Part shown: one piece after another, positions 43,854-56,226 of the stretch | Layout of the letters: every line of letters starts with the position of its first letter | Position numbering within the stretch: the stretch's first letter is position 1 | From: Plazaster borealis | Lineage: Eukaryota > Echinodermata > Asteroidea > Forcipulatida > Labidiasteridae | DNA: 64,000 nucleotides | Direction: 5' to 3' | NCBI GenBank assembly: GCA_021014325.1 | Contig: CM037467.1 | Coordinates: 1,860,001-1,924,000 of the forward strand | Translations under genes and position numbers: made by a program | Notes under the pieces: model-generated | The model's input: the letters and a program-made list of their open reading frames with translations, nothing else | Database searches by the model: none | What the model was told of the DNA's origin: nothing

Positions 43854-44046
43854 GGGCTCAATTTCATAGAGCTGCTTAAGCAGAAAATATTGCTTAAAAA
43901 TTTTCTGCTAAGCAGAAATGAGCAGGATACCAGTCGAAAATTGTACATGTGACATGGTAGTTTGGCTGGTAACCTTATTCTGGTAAGCAACATTTTATTT
44001 TGCTTAGCCTCTTTTTGTGCTTAAGCAGCTCTATGAATTTGGGCCC
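43854..44046. mobile_element. Family F MITE, second of an adjacent pair
   Basis: Begins GGGCTCAATTTCATAGAGCT one base after the first copy and ends ATGAATTTGGGCCC. Confidence 0.8.
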
Positions 44047-45067
44047 AGTTGTATTACGAAATATCTTTGAACTGCAGGCCGGAAGTAATACGGAGGCCAA
44101 AGTTGGCCTGCAATAAATAAATAAAAAGTATTAGGCCTATAAAATAAAATAAAAATGGAGAATGAAGAGGAAGGGCTGAAAAGTGGCAAATTTACTCTGC
44201 ATCAACTTTCAAGTGTATTTTGTCAATCTAGAGAGTTACCGCTTCTCCTCGTGGAGTTTGGGGGCACTGTTCCTCGCTGTAATCAGATAACTGTCGCAAA
44301 CACTTTGTCACACCGAGGATGAGTTAACTGGTACCCAGCCTTTAAGCCGCCTGATAGAGTTAACATCTATTTGTTTTAAAAGGTCACCGGTAGTACATAT
44401 CCACCTTTCCGCTATAATTGGATAACTGTCACGGGCAATCTGTCAGGTTAGCTGGTACCTTACCAAGACGTTGTGCCTCTTTGGCTGGTACTTTGCCCAT
44501 CGGCGAGTGACGGAGTGGCCACCAATTTGTTCAAAGGGTTACCACTTCGTATGTATAGCCCTAAATAAGACTAATAGATAACATGGATAAGCACATACAG
44601 GCAACTAATTGCGCGGGGCTGGTCGGGGGGCGCTCGTGATAAATTGATCGATTCTTCTCTGCGAGTTTTGTACGAAGCAAACAGTCAAACTTCATCAACA
44701 TCAATATCGGAGGTGAGGAAATTTGCAACTGCTGATAACAAAATCTGTTGAATCAGAACAGATGGGATTCTCCCATCTGTTGTTTTAGCGGCGAGTTAGC
44801 GGTATATTTGCTCTGTCAATTTACACGGTCATAACATGTAGCTACATCAGGCATACATAAATGACCTCGGTTTATATCGGTTTATTTACATCAACCGATG
44901 CCATGGTAACGGTACATTGCAAATCTAATTTTAACCGATACGCTTTTAGTCTTATCCGATTGGAATGAGAATTGGTTTGCTTGAAAGGGTGCATAATGTG
45001 TCATTGAATCAAACTGACACTGTACAGTCTAAACTGTTTAGTGCAATAAAATACAATAATTTACCAT
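44047..45067. other. Intronic DNA, nothing recognised
   Basis: Moderately GC-rich at 44200-44700 with repeated TAACTG-GGTACC-type phrases, but no defined repeat or exon. Confidence 0.35.
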
Positions 45068-45435
45068 TTAAAGGCATCGTACACGTTTGTTAATTGTCAA
45101 AGACCAGTGTTCTCATTTAGTTTATCCCAACATATATGCATAAAATAACAAGCCTGTGAAAATTTGGGCTCAATTGGTCATCGAAGTTGCAAGAAAATGA
45201 TGAAAGAAAAAACACCCTTGTTGTACAAATTTGTGTGCTTTCAGATAGTGAGTGAGTGATATTTTAGTGAGAAATTACCTCTTTCTCAAAAACTACGTTA
45301 CTTCAGAGGGAGTCGTTTCTCACAATGTTTTATACAGCTCATCATTTTATCAACAGCTCTCCGTTGCTTGTTACCAAGTAAGTTTTTATGCTAATATTAT
45401 TTTGAGTAATTACCAAGCGTGTGCAGTGCCTTTAA
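45068..45435 (+). mobile_element. Family A MITE, copy 7, central palindrome lost
   Basis: TTAA at 45068-45071 and 45432-45435. The core is replaced by TAGTGAGTGAGTGATATTTT. Confidence 0.85.
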
Positions 45436-45535
45436 TACAAATACCGTCAAGTTAAAGGTAGGGTTATACTCTGGTAATGACCCCCCAAAAAATGGTCATT
45501 TTGGTACAAGCCGTTTGCGGACGCTATGATCTCTT

Positions 45536-45736
45536 AATGTCCTGGTCTGATCGGCAGCATATATTGCGCCACAGCACCTTGTAAACCATTGCATGGTGCT
45601 ATAAATGACTAGGCCTCATACTTCAAACGACGCTCCACATATACCTTGCAGGAAAAATTTGTAGTCTCACGCCAGGAGTGTCAAGTCTGACGACAGACAT
45701 GGCGCCTTATAAATGTTTGCTATTATTATTATTATA
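45536..45736 (+). mobile_element. Retroposon 3' end with (ATT)n tail
   Basis: TGGTCTGATCGGCAGCATAT, ACCTTGTAAACCATTGCATG and CGCCTTATAAATGTTTGC, then ATTATTATTATT. Closely matched by 59130-59312. Confidence 0.65.
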
Positions 45737-46291
45737 AAGGGTTAGGCCTAAACGATAGAAAGTAATGCTATACACACGTTACATACATTGCACATAAACA
45801 AAATTTGGTATAAACACTCTGAAATTATCACATTATCCCCTTATTGCATTAATCCCCTTCATATTTAAATTTCTCGGCTAACTGATTTCCTAATCAAAGA
45901 TATATTTTTTTTCTAAGAATTCCGTTGCATATTTACAAACTCTTTTGGGCTTGACTTTGTCTTTTTATCAATAGCTAAAAAGGCATTGTTGTGTTTTGTT
46001 GGCATGGCAACATTTAACGTCATTTTTATGCTCATTTACTGTCATTTTTGTGTCTGGCCCTCTGACCCATTATTTCCTGCATGAATTGAGGCTCCTTTTG
46101 TGAGTACAATGCTAACCTTGAGAGTTGAACAGAACAAATTTCCGGCATTTTCAGTTGCCACCTCCCCCTTTTTTTTGTACTAAAGGAGAGTTTTTTGTTT
46201 CTTCTACATTCCCCAAATCCTTCCAAAACCATCCCCGGTTTTTAATTGATTTTGATGTATTCAGTTTACTAAGGCAAACCAACAGTAGGAG

Positions 46292-46618
46292 CGGTCAGAT
46301 TGGCGTAGTGGTTTCCTCGCCTTCCACCGCTAGGACCCCGGTTTGAATCCAGCCTGGGGCACAATGTGGATTTGGGTTTTCAGTTCCTACCTGATGGCGT
46401 GGGTTTTCCCCTGGAATAAACTCTGTGGTTTTCCTTCGACATCTAAAACTGAAAAGTTCCTTCCTTGTCTTCTCTCCATGGGTTTTTTGGGGGGCTAGTT
46501 ATAGTGATTAAGTTTGCTGCTTCTGAGAGTCCTTGGCTTCACAACCAGAATTAAAAAATTAAGTGAAATGAAAATGAAATGAAAATGAAATGGAAATGAA
46601 ATGAAAATGAAATGAAAC
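46292..46618 (+). mobile_element. SINE-A, full length
   Basis: Head GGTCAGATTGGCGTAGTGG with B box GGTTTGAATCC, the body with GGATTTGGGTTTTCAGTTCC, and a tail of GAAAT/GAAAAT units at 46565-46618. Confidence 0.85.
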
Positions 46619-46829
46619 GATAATGAAACACTGCCCAGTGACAGGGCTGGCATTATAAATCAAGCATAAATTTCACAATGCCACAGTGAGACACCTCAAT
46701 TGCAATTTGCTGCATTTAGCAGGGTTTTCATTCACCCCCCCCCTGCATTGCATTTAGTGGAGTGCCTAGAAAACATCTGATGGGGTGGGGGATTTATTTA
46801 ACATACTTGAAAAAGCCATCCCTCCCCTG

Positions 46830-47203
46830 TTAAAGGCACTGAACACGTTTGGAAATTGTCAAAGACCAGTGTTCTCACTTGGTGTATTCCAACAAATGCA
46901 TAAAATAACAAGCCTGTGAAAGTTTGGGCTCAATTGGTCATCGAAGTTGCAAGAAAATGCTGAAAGAAAAAACACCCTTGTTGTACAAATTTGTGTGCTT
47001 TCAGATAGGAATAAAAACTTCTTGCAAGAAGTTTTTATTATTTTAGTGAGAATTTACCTCTTTCTCAAAAACTACGTTACTTCAGAGGGAGTCGTTGCCT
47101 ACAATGTTTTATACTATCAACAGCTCTCTGTTGCTTGTTACCAAGTAAGTTTTTATGTTAACATTTGTTTTGAGTCATTACCAAACGTGTATGATACCTT
47201 TAA
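46830..47203 (+). mobile_element. Family A MITE, copy 8, near consensus
   Basis: TTAA at 46830-46833 and 47200-47203; intact ends and intact 30-nt palindrome. Confidence 0.9.
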
Positions 47204-47670
47204 ACAGAGACTCCATAATACTTCTCACTATAAACAAGAAACCACATGATGAAAATCCCATTACTGTTGTCTGTCTAACTGGTGAGAGGTTTTTTAGTGC
47301 TGGCCCCCGCAAGATATCAGCAAACATACCAACAAGGGTAAAAGTGCAGAGAATTGTTTACCCTTCGCCCACTTAACAACTCTTACAAATGACTTGAAAA
47401 AGTGCACTGTCGAAGTGAGCGTTGCTTGGTACTGTTTTTTAATGACAGGGACATTGGGACATTTTGAAAGCCTTGGAAGTTGTCGGACAGATACGCACTC
47501 TCAGATGTTGACACTAGACTCGGGTTTTGACATGTGGAATCTATCATTTTTCATGCCGCTAAGTTTTGAGTGTAGATTTTTGTAGGGTAGATGTCATGTA
47601 GTAAGGGGCATTGGACCCTCGTAACAAGTTAATTAACCTTATCAGCTACATTTGTACATCATGTGTGTAG

Positions 47671-47945
47671 GTCAGGTTGGCGTAGAGGTATCTTTCCTCG
47701 CCTTCCACCTCTAGGACCCCGGTTCAAATCCTGCTGGGGGGCACTATGTGGATTGGGTTTTCAGTCCCTACCTGACTGCGTGGGTTTCCCCTGGAATAAA
47801 TCTCCGAGGTTTTCCTCCCACATCTAAAACTGAAACTTCCTTCGTTGTCTTCTCTCCAGTGGGTTCTTGGCTAGTATAGTGATTAAGTTGACTTTTCTGA
47901 GAATCCTTGGCTTCAAAACCAGGAAAAAAATGAAATTAAATGTAG
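47671..47945 (+). mobile_element. SINE-A, full length
   Basis: GTCAGGTTGGCGTAGAGG head, CCCCGGTTCAAATCC B box, CCTGACTGCGTGGGTTTCCC body and GAGAATCCTTGGCTTC near the 3' end. Confidence 0.85.
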
Positions 47946-48350
47946 AATAAGTACATACGTATAGCATTTTTGCAAAGTGTACAGGTTCATGTACTTTATA
48001 AAATATGCATTAAGTAGAAGAGACTAAAAGGATGTCTTTTCAACCCAAATCTCATTTATTCTTGTGTCCAAGGCAATTTCTTTTTTGTTTCCCCGGAATG
48101 AAAGGCCTTTTCCGAAACCTCCGCTTGGGTTGTTGCTCCGACTCCGTCTGCAATTTTGGAGCAATGTACAATTTATACGGAACACCAAATGAAGCCCGGA
48201 GCCAGAGCAGAAGCCGAGGTTTGGAGAAAGCCCCAAATACCATATCTCACAACTCAGTCAGTAGTTGATACTATCTTCACACAGTGGTGTAGCCAGGATT
48301 TTGGAGGGAGCAAAATAAAGACCTTTTTTTAATCTACATCTTCCGCACAC

Positions 48351-48665
48351 TTAAGCCGGCCTCAGGTCGACCTTGCGTCAACAAAAAACAGTCGGCGACT
48401 GACTTTTCAGGATCACACTGCGCCTGAGCTAAGACCATCGGGAACTTTTCAGTCGGAGATTATTTACGACCTGAGCGTAACTGCGATGGTTTTAAGACAA
48501 TCGGAAACAGTCGCCGCTCGAAAAAATTAACAGTCGCAAGAGTAGAACAATTTCAACTTGTACGACGTGATCCCGACGGTCGGGAACCAATCGCAGTCGA
48601 CCTGTGAGTATTTGGGACATCGTGGGAGCGCAAGAAAATCGTAGGTCGACCTGAGGCCGGCTTTA
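48351..48665. mobile_element. PIF/Harbinger-like MITE with TTA target duplication, GC-rich
   Basis: TTA at 48351-48353 and 48663-48665. The element 48354-48662 has perfect 18-bp inverted ends AGCCGGCCTCAGGTCGAC. The interior is rich in AGTCG/CGACT motifs (CAGTCGGCGACTGA, ACAGTCGCCGCTCG, CAGTCGCAAG). 3-bp TTA duplications are the PIF/Harbinger signature; no transposase is present. Confidence 0.8.
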
Positions 48666-49406
48666 AACGTTGATCGCCTGCTATTAAAATAGCTACATTT
48701 TGGAAGGAAAAGGGGGGAAAAAAAGCAGTGTCAATACGATGCATCACACTATTCAAATGTAACTGCTCAAGCTTTTAATGGCTAGAAAGTTTGCACTCTT
48801 ATCTCAATCAGATTCTGGCAGCCTGTCATTCACCGTAAATGTACGTTTACTTTTCCCGCAGATTTTATTCAACTTATTCACTTTATGAGCTTGAAAAACA
48901 GTCTACTTTTTTGTTTAGCCAATTCAGTTCTCAAAGTCCTACAAAATCGCCAGTCACCTTCAAAGAGCCACTTCAGCTTTCTTATGAATATTAAACTCCA
49001 AGTCTTAAAGTGCCAACTTGATTCCCCCTCCAACTGGTTTAGATTTCTTTCCCGAGCTAGACCTTATTTTCCTTTGACACTCCATCAAGGGTACCATCAA
49101 GGGTAGTGACTTCCAATCTCCTGCGAGACCGAATATTTCAAAGAGATCTCCCTCCGCCTCAATTCAGAGGATTCTTCCAGTGAATAACATGAGAGGAAGC
49201 GCTTGCTGAGGACTGTTTAGCCGTGTTAGAATGACCGGCGAATAGCCGAGGGCATTCTAGAGACTTGCCGCCGCAGTGGCCGGCGCTGGCTGGGCTTTTA
49301 GTAACAAGTGTTTTCTCTGCTCGATATAAGCAATAAGCCGACGCTGGTTTTTCCTGGTTTTTTTTTTAAAAATCTCTTTTTGTTTTTCTCTTAAGGGAAC
49401 TGATTT

Positions 49407-49684
49407 TCATTTCATTTCATTTCATTTATTCGGTTGTGAAGCCAAGGACTCTCAGAAAGGCGAACTTAATCACTGTACTAGCCAAGAACCCAATGGAAAG
49501 AAGACAAGGAAGGAAGTTTTAGTTTTAGATGTGGGCGGAAAATTCTGAGAATTATTCCAGGGAAAACCCACGCAGTCAGGTAGGGACTGAAAACCCAAAT
49601 ACACATAGTGCCCCGGGTGTGATTCGAACCGGGATCCTAGAGGTGGAAAGCGAAGAAAGAAACCACTACGCCAACCCGACCACC
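49407..49684 (-). mobile_element. SINE-A, full length, minus strand
   Basis: Tail complement ATTTCATTTCATTTC at the left, B box GATTCGAACCGGG near 49622, head ACTACGCCAACCCGACC at the right. Confidence 0.85.
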
Positions 49685-49910
49685 AAATAACCCGACCACC
49701 TGATAAATCCATGACGTGCAATTTTCCAAACCATATTACTTTGAACGGAATCTTTTCTCAAAATAGTTTATACTTTCAACAGCTGCAGTGCTTCTTACCA
49801 AGTAAGTTTTTATGGTCATTAATTTTTGGAGTACTTGCCAAAGTATGACCCTACCTTCAAATGGATCTTTCAAAAAACAAAAAATAAAAAAAGGAAATTG
49901 CAGGGGTTGC

Positions 49911-50467
49911 TCTTAACTTTTTCAAGTGCAGTGTTAGCTTGTCATTTCACTAGTCAGTCAGCTTTTGCACTTGTCCATAATTCATATTAGTAGGGATGAT
50001 TTTCAACACTGAACTAGCCAGTCGGACCACTTGGAAGGTATTTTGAATGGTCCTCGTTGTTTAGCTACATGTACATTTGGCCAGCGAACCACTGTTAACC
50101 CTAACCCCCATCAGGGTCCCTCCACATACCCTGCCAAATGCAACAGAATGCAACACAGTTGAAATGAGAACCTTGCAAATGCAACAAAATGCAACAAGGG
50201 ATTTTGTTGCATTGTGCAGGCATGTTGTTTGTGTTAGGACTGAGCAAGGGGGTTTGCCCTGCTAAATGCAACAGTATGCACATTTAGTGTAGTGGTGACT
50301 ACAACAAAATGCAACACCAATATGAAGTCACTTGACTGCTAAATGCAACAAATTCAGTCAAAAAATGACATCTGAGTTGACTGCCAAATGCAACAGATTA
50401 CACACAAAAAAATCCATTTGGTGCATATTGTTGCATTTAGCATGGTTAGGGTTAAGGGAGATCATTG
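49911..50467. mobile_element. Family J MITE interrupted by a nested TTAA element
   Basis: Left part CAGGGGTTGCTCTTAACT to CGAACCACTG, right part GGGAGATCATTG. The interruption starts and ends at TTAA. Confidence 0.7.
50095..50455. mobile_element. TTAA-flanked, piggyBac-like MITE with arrays of AAATGCAAC
   Basis: TTAA at 50095-50098 and 50452-50455. The ends are CCCTAACC and GGTTAGGG. AAATGCAACA or its complement TGTTGCATTT occurs about nine times across the element. CCC ends with TTAA duplication are typical of piggyBac; the repeated motif could be a transposase binding site, which is inference. Confidence 0.7.
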
Positions 50468-51055
50468 CATTTTGAATGTTGCATCTTTTGAAAGCTGTTC
50501 GATGTGCCGATATTTGATACCCCCAACTCCTAGTACCTTCTCCATGTGAGCGAGCGTAGGTTGTCTTTCAAACATGTGTGGAACTCGTATTCATGTCACC
50601 TTTCTTAGCGGATTTCTGAAAGCTTTTTTTTTTTCGTGAACGCTGCCCATCATATTGAATTTCAGTTTCTGAACTAGATGTGAGGTTTCTTTTCTTTGCC
50701 TGGTATTCATGAGTTCTGTGAAGACATGGTGAACCAGATTTTCGATCCACTAAGGAACGCATCACAGTTTGGTGAACTAGATTCTACTGAATGCTGTTAT
50801 TTAGGCTGTTTTGTTCATATTGTGATCCAAATATTGTGTGTCATTTCCATTGATGGCTGTACTTTTAATGATGTAGACGCTAATAACACAATAAAAAAAC
50901 AAAAACATTCACAACATTTACAAAAACGTAGTTAAGAATTTCGTTTTTGAGCCGATTGTTGTATTATCAGAGCTGCCAACTCTCCCTGATTCTGCGGTAA
51001 GTTTCCTGATAATAAACCAATCTCTCCATTTCCTGATGATAATATGGAATATCAA

Positions 51056-52625
51056 AGTTATTACACTATGGCTATCAATTGGTTACGCCACTGGATGAGA
51101 TTCGAACCCAGGACACCTTAAGGACTTAGAAAGCAGTATACAGTGCTGATCACACTTTGGTATCAGGGTAAAATGAAAATAACAGTCGTTTTCACACATG
51201 CAATTCTTACATAACGAATATGGAAGAAAACCGAACTGTCTCTTCGTACAAAAGAAAAGCCATCGCAAGAAAAATTTACGTCTATCAGAAATTCAGTATT
51301 TTACATAATGTCAGTAAATTCAATCAGCATTGAAGAAAATAAATTTACATTACTATGTATTGATATGATATTGCAAAAGGCCCTGTGAAAATCAACTTTT
51401 TGTTACTCAGCAAATTGGTATGGTGTTCCCACGTTGGCCAATAGAAATTGAAGAAAAATCAATTTAACAATCTCTTTGTGATAAATTCAAAACCATCAGA
51501 AAACATTTATTTTGGTGGGAGCAGTTAGTGTTTTATTTTAGATTTAGGCCACATAAAAATAGAATAAATTTTGAGCGTTCTTATTTTTTATTTTATTTAT
51601 TTATTTATTTATTTTTTTAAATTTATTTATTTATTTATTTTTTATTTTTTGGGGGGGGGTTATTTTTTATTTTTTATTTTTATAATTGAGTTTTGTTGAC
51701 ATGGCAAAATATTCAATTAAACTGTAAAGAAATCATCACAATCACTATAAAACAGAGGGTTTGTGTGATTTTGATGTTTTTAATTATTTTGTTCAACCCA
51801 TTTAACTCCTAGACGACAGTTTCTTTAAACATTAAAAAAAAATCTAAAATGCAGTGTAGCCTAAGTAAATATTTGATGAATTGTTCTTGTTTTTGCCATC
51901 ATGAATAACCTTTCTTCAAACATCTTTTCCAACCTAACCGTGCATGCGTGCGGCGCAGAACGGAGCCAAACTTGACTGAATGGATCATAAACATCGCGTT
52001 TTTTATGATATAAAAAAGGGGGGGTCGTCATAGGTTCAGGCAGGGACGATCAACAATTTTTGTTTATTTATAGGCCTCTAGATTTAGAAGGTCTGTTCTC
52101 GAGAAGCTTTCATTTGATACGATAACCTTGCTAGATGTGTGTACAAACATAGGACAATTAAGTGCACGTTTGTGGCCATTAGCTTGAAAATGGCTCCCTA
52201 GCAACAGGTTGACAGGGTTACCATGACAACGGTGACATGCATTCAAAGTGGTATCACCAGGATGGGCAAATTAAATTTGAGTTAATTTTACTCGATAGAG
52301 GGGAAAAAAGAAAGAAAACTAACATTGAACATCTGTTCACGTACATCGAATGCCCCAGAAACATTTAAAGGCAATTCAATTATGCAGTCGGCTTATGCTT
52401 TCTGAAGGTTATCACAAGAGTAGATAGCTCGGAACTAATTGTTTGTTACGAGAAATAAGTGTATTAAATCAGAGAATAAATACGTTTTAATGACCGGTTT
52501 TTAGCTGATTTTATTCAATTTTATTTGATTCAATTTCATTTTAAGGTCATTAAAGAGGTTGAAGAGATTCGCCTTGTTTACTTTCATCACAAAATAGTAA
52601 ACAATAAATAATAATAATACATGTC
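51056..52625. other. Intronic DNA with simple repeats
   Basis: 51592-51690 is (ATTT)n with a G-run. 51080-51115 has a B-box-like GATTCGAACCCAGG on the minus strand, too short to assign to a SINE. Otherwise nothing. Confidence 0.4.
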
Positions 52626-52999
52626 TTAAAGGTATCGTACATGTTTGGTAATGACTCAAAACAAATATTAGCATAAAAACTTACTTGGTAACAAGCAACG
52701 GAGAGCTGTTGATAGTATAAAGCATTGTAGGAAACGACTCCCTCTGAAGTAACGTAGTTTTTGAGAAAGAGGTAATTTCTCACTAAAATAATAAAAACTT
52801 CTTGCAAGAAGTTTTCATTCCTATCTGAAAGCACACAAATTTGTACCAAAAGGGTGTTTTTTCTTTCATCATTTTCTTGCAACTTCAATGACCAATTGAG
52901 CCCAAATTTTCACAGGCTTGTTATTTTATGCATCTGTTAGGATACACCAAGTGAGAACACTGGTCTTTGACAATTTCCAAACGTGTTCAGTGCCTTTAA
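52626..52999 (-). mobile_element. Family A MITE, copy 9
   Basis: TTAA at 52626-52629 and 52996-52999; ends AGGTATCGTACATGTTTGG and CCAAACGTGTTCAGTGCCT. Confidence 0.9.
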
Positions 53000-53381
53000 C
53001 TATGTGATGTTGAGTAACAAAGCAAGAAATGGTTTTGAATTGTTATTTCTTTATAAAATCCTTTTAACCCATCCACCCACTCAAATTTTTGTTGTTGTCA
53101 AAATTGACTGACTACTCAATACATCCTACATTTATGCTTTACTGAAGGACAAAGTGTCACCTCAAATGAAGCAGATATTCTAGATCACTGCTCTCCCAGC
53201 TCAGGACATTTCTCTGGGTTTTTTCCAGGATCTTCAGCTACAATTTTTAGGAAGTATGTAATCAGAAATGCAACTTTGTCTGTTGAAAAAAAGAAGGACA
53301 ATTCCATGTGTACAGAACTCTGTCCAATGTTTTTCTATGCATCGTTGGAATGAGGTGGACAGAAAAGAAATAATTGGCGTG

Positions 53382-53700
53382 TTGTGGTCGAGCAGTCCAC
53401 TGGACTCAAGCTCTAGTGTTGTCAGCAGCAGAGTGTACATGGAGGTTCGAATCCTGGTCATGACACTTGTGCCCTTGAGCATAATTGCTTCGAAAAAGTT
53501 GGAAAGGTAGAGCATTCTGCTCGTACAGGCTCCTAGTGGATGATACCCATGCCTACACATTCTTACGGACTGTGAAGAGGGTAACCCTGTTTCAGCCCCA
53601 GGAGGAGGTGGCAACGTGCCTCTGGTGGCAGTTGATTTGGGTCGATAGGTTAAGTGTAGCCCTCACCTTGTGGCCGTCCGGCCTTGTGATATAAGGAGAT
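53382..53700 (+). mobile_element. SINE-B1, plus strand
   Basis: TGTGGTCGAGCAGTCCACTG head, GAGGTTCGAATCCTGGTCAT B box, CACTTGTGCCCTTGAGCA, and the body GGCAACGTGCCTCTGG shared with 39410-39663. Confidence 0.75.
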
Positions 53701-54282
53701 CTCTCATTAAAAAAAATCTAAAAAAGACTATCCATACAGATTGACCTATGGCAACAAAACAGAACAGATGAATTAAAAGATGCAAAAAATAATTAATTTC
53801 AGTACAAATATCATTTTGATTTTTCAGACATATTTATTTTGACCCACCCACCGACGTTTTTGAAGAGAAATTAAAATCTTTATAGTTAAACATTGTCATT
53901 GTGATTGGCCCTGTAATAACTCCACATGATCAGACAATTCTCGGAAAAGATTATGAGATAAGTACAGCAATTATTTGATCAATATCATGTTCAGAAATTT
54001 GGATTGAACGCAACCCTGTCAAGGGGAAACAAAGTCGATTCTATCCTGGGAAAAGTTGACGTATGGTCCAGTCAGTTTGAAATGCAATCAGAGATATATG
54101 CGGAGTTGTTTGTACTACATTGATGCAGAAACCTGTTTCAGTTGAAGTGCATTGAATGTGTTTGCATTGGACTACTCATCTGTTATCCATGGTGTCAGGT
54201 TTCTCATTTTCCTCTAAAGAGGTTTTGTACAAAATGACTTCGTTGATCGAGAGATGTAAATCAAACCTTTTATAGTGAGCCA

Positions 54283-54645
54283 TCATAGCGGAGCTGTCTA
54301 GTGCTCTTGACTCAAGTTCTGGTGGTTAAGTCATCGGGGTGTAGGTTCGAGTCCCGGGCATGACAATTGTTTCCCTGAGCAAGACACTTAACTGTAACTG
54401 CTTCTCTTCACCCAGGGGGTAAATGGGTACATGTGAGGGTAGAGATGGTTCTTGTGATTGATTTAGCTTGGTACTATACATACAATGTTGCACAGTCTGC
54501 ATACTCCCCAGGGAGCTGAGATGGTTGAAGGAATAAAATAAATTGCCCAATGACCCGGGGACCAGGGACTGGGGTGCGTCATGAGCATGAATAGTTGGTG
54601 GGTACCGGTGCTATATAAGTGTTCATTACTATTGTTAATATTACA
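54283..54645 (+). mobile_element. SINE-B2, plus strand, with ATT-type tail
   Basis: Head AGCGGAGCTGTCTAGTGCTC with B box GGTTCGAGTCC, then GGGGGTAAATGGGTACATGT and GGTGCTATATAAGTGTTCAT. The body is shared with 57314-57560 and differs from SINE-B1 after the first 120 bp. Confidence 0.75.
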
Positions 54646-54718
54646 AGACATTTCAACATTTCCTTAACTCTGACCACCTCCAATCCATCAAAAAACCCAA
54701 CTGTTAGTTTTTGTTTGC

Positions 54719-55064
54719 GGGATTCTCTCCATGCACAAGGTAGCAGATCGGGCCGATAGGCGCAAATTGCATGTCAATATGTGCGAATTACACTGAAGGG
54801 CCGAAACGCAAAACTTTTTTTTTTCCCCCTCTTTTTTTTCCTTTTGGGGGGTGGGGTGGGGACTTGAGATCAAATTCACAAAAATCATCAAGATATCACA
54901 ATTTAGAACGTCCCAGATTGCACAGTAGAGCTTTCAAAACCAAAGATAAACACCAAGTAGAAAACATTCAGAGGACCTCAATTCAGCGTGCTGAGGCAAA
55001 CTTCCCAAATTTTAGGTCCGGAATGCCCCCCACAGTTTTGACAAATCCTGGTGGAGAACCCTTG
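54719..55064 (-). mobile_element. Family H MITE copy
   Basis: GGATTCTCTCCATGCACAAG, ATAAACACCAAGTAGAAAAC and TTCAGCGTGCTGAGGCAAAC; ends GGTGGAGAACCCTTG. Confidence 0.7.
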
Positions 55065-55126
55065 GTCGATTCTGTTAGGCTGCAGGACTGCATTAGTAAA
55101 CTGATCATGCTTTACGGACATGTACA

Positions 55127-55212
55127 AGTTGCAAGAAAAAAATTGAAAGAAAAAACCCACCTTGTTGCATAGAATTGAGTGCTTTCAGATGCCTGAGAAA
55201 GGCTTTATGCCG
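55127..55212 (+). mobile_element. Family C/A MITE fragment
   Basis: AAGTTGCAAGAAAAAAATTG, TTGTTGCATAGAATTGAGTG and GATGCCTGAGAAAGGCTTTA. No ends are preserved. Confidence 0.6.
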
Positions 55213-55874
55213 TAGCCATAGCTGTAGCTGCCAATTTTGACACGGCCTTGTGATATTTTGTGAAATGAGTCCATCACAAAAATTGGAAAGAAATTACAAC
55301 ACAAATTGTCAGGGTCATTAGCAAACGATGACACTATCTTTAATGTATGTTACGCAGTTCATATGTATATGAAGCATTTTTTCCATGTCCAATGGGCATA
55401 TCAAAGTTCTTATTATGACAGGTATGTGGAGGTATTGTTTGAATTTATGTTCTGTTTCTTGATAAAAGATAACCCCAACAAAACATACTTAGCAAAAAAG
55501 CCCAGTTATATCTTGAATAGCCACTACACCTCTTGAAAGCCGATTGATAATGCAACAGAACCACTGTTGACTAAGCCGATAATCAAACATGGTTGAGATG
55601 GGAACAGTAAACATATCGTTGTATGTCTCTCTGGGTTTAAAGGTCGCACAGCGGCTGTTCAACCAATGTTTTCTTGTTGACTGCCAGGCTGTTGTTTTGT
55701 TGTGCCTACAATAACTATGATCGGTGTCCTTTTCCCCTTTCCCCTCCCGAGCTCCGCCCTCCCCTCTCCCAAACTATATAGACACTAGGTTTTTGAAAAG
55801 GTCCTTTCGCTTTTACAGATTGATTTTAATAATGGATTGGTGGTGAAGGAGCTTACCATACATAAACCTTCCCT
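55213..55874. other. Intronic DNA, nothing recognised
   Basis: A pyrimidine-rich tract lies at 55725-55775. No exon is supported. Confidence 0.35.
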
Positions 55875-56226
55875 GTAAAGGGTGTGTACAACATTGGTAA
55901 ACAAATATGATTGTTCACAGATTTGCACATAAATTACATGGAGTGAAGATGGTCATGGTGGAAAACTCCCCTTGAAATATTTATGCTTGAAATGCTTTAG
56001 TTTTTGAGAAATTAGTAAAACAATTAGTTTTTATCTCGCAAGTCCAAAACCCAATGATTGAAAACAGTGGAAACAAATAAAGGGGTCTTTCACTGCTTTC
56101 TTGTGACTCTGAGGACCGATTGAGCTTAAATTTTCACAGGTTTGTTATTTCATGGGTATGTTGGGTTAAACATAAAGTGTGGATACTTGTCTTATTGACA
56201 ATTACCAATATTGTACACGTGCTTTA
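55875..56226 (-). mobile_element. Family D MITE (TTAA group)
   Basis: Left boundary GTAA-AGGGTGTGTACAACATTG; right ACCAATATTGTACACGTGCT-TTAA. AATTTTCACAGGTTTGTTAT and GGTATGTTGGGTTAA are shared with families A and C, while the left half is distinct. Confidence 0.65.

Noticed and set aside
50095..50455. Interstitial telomere repeat (TTAACCCTAACC / GGTTAGGGTTAA)
   Set aside because: Only one unit at each border, inverted and coincident with TTAA element ends; there is no array.
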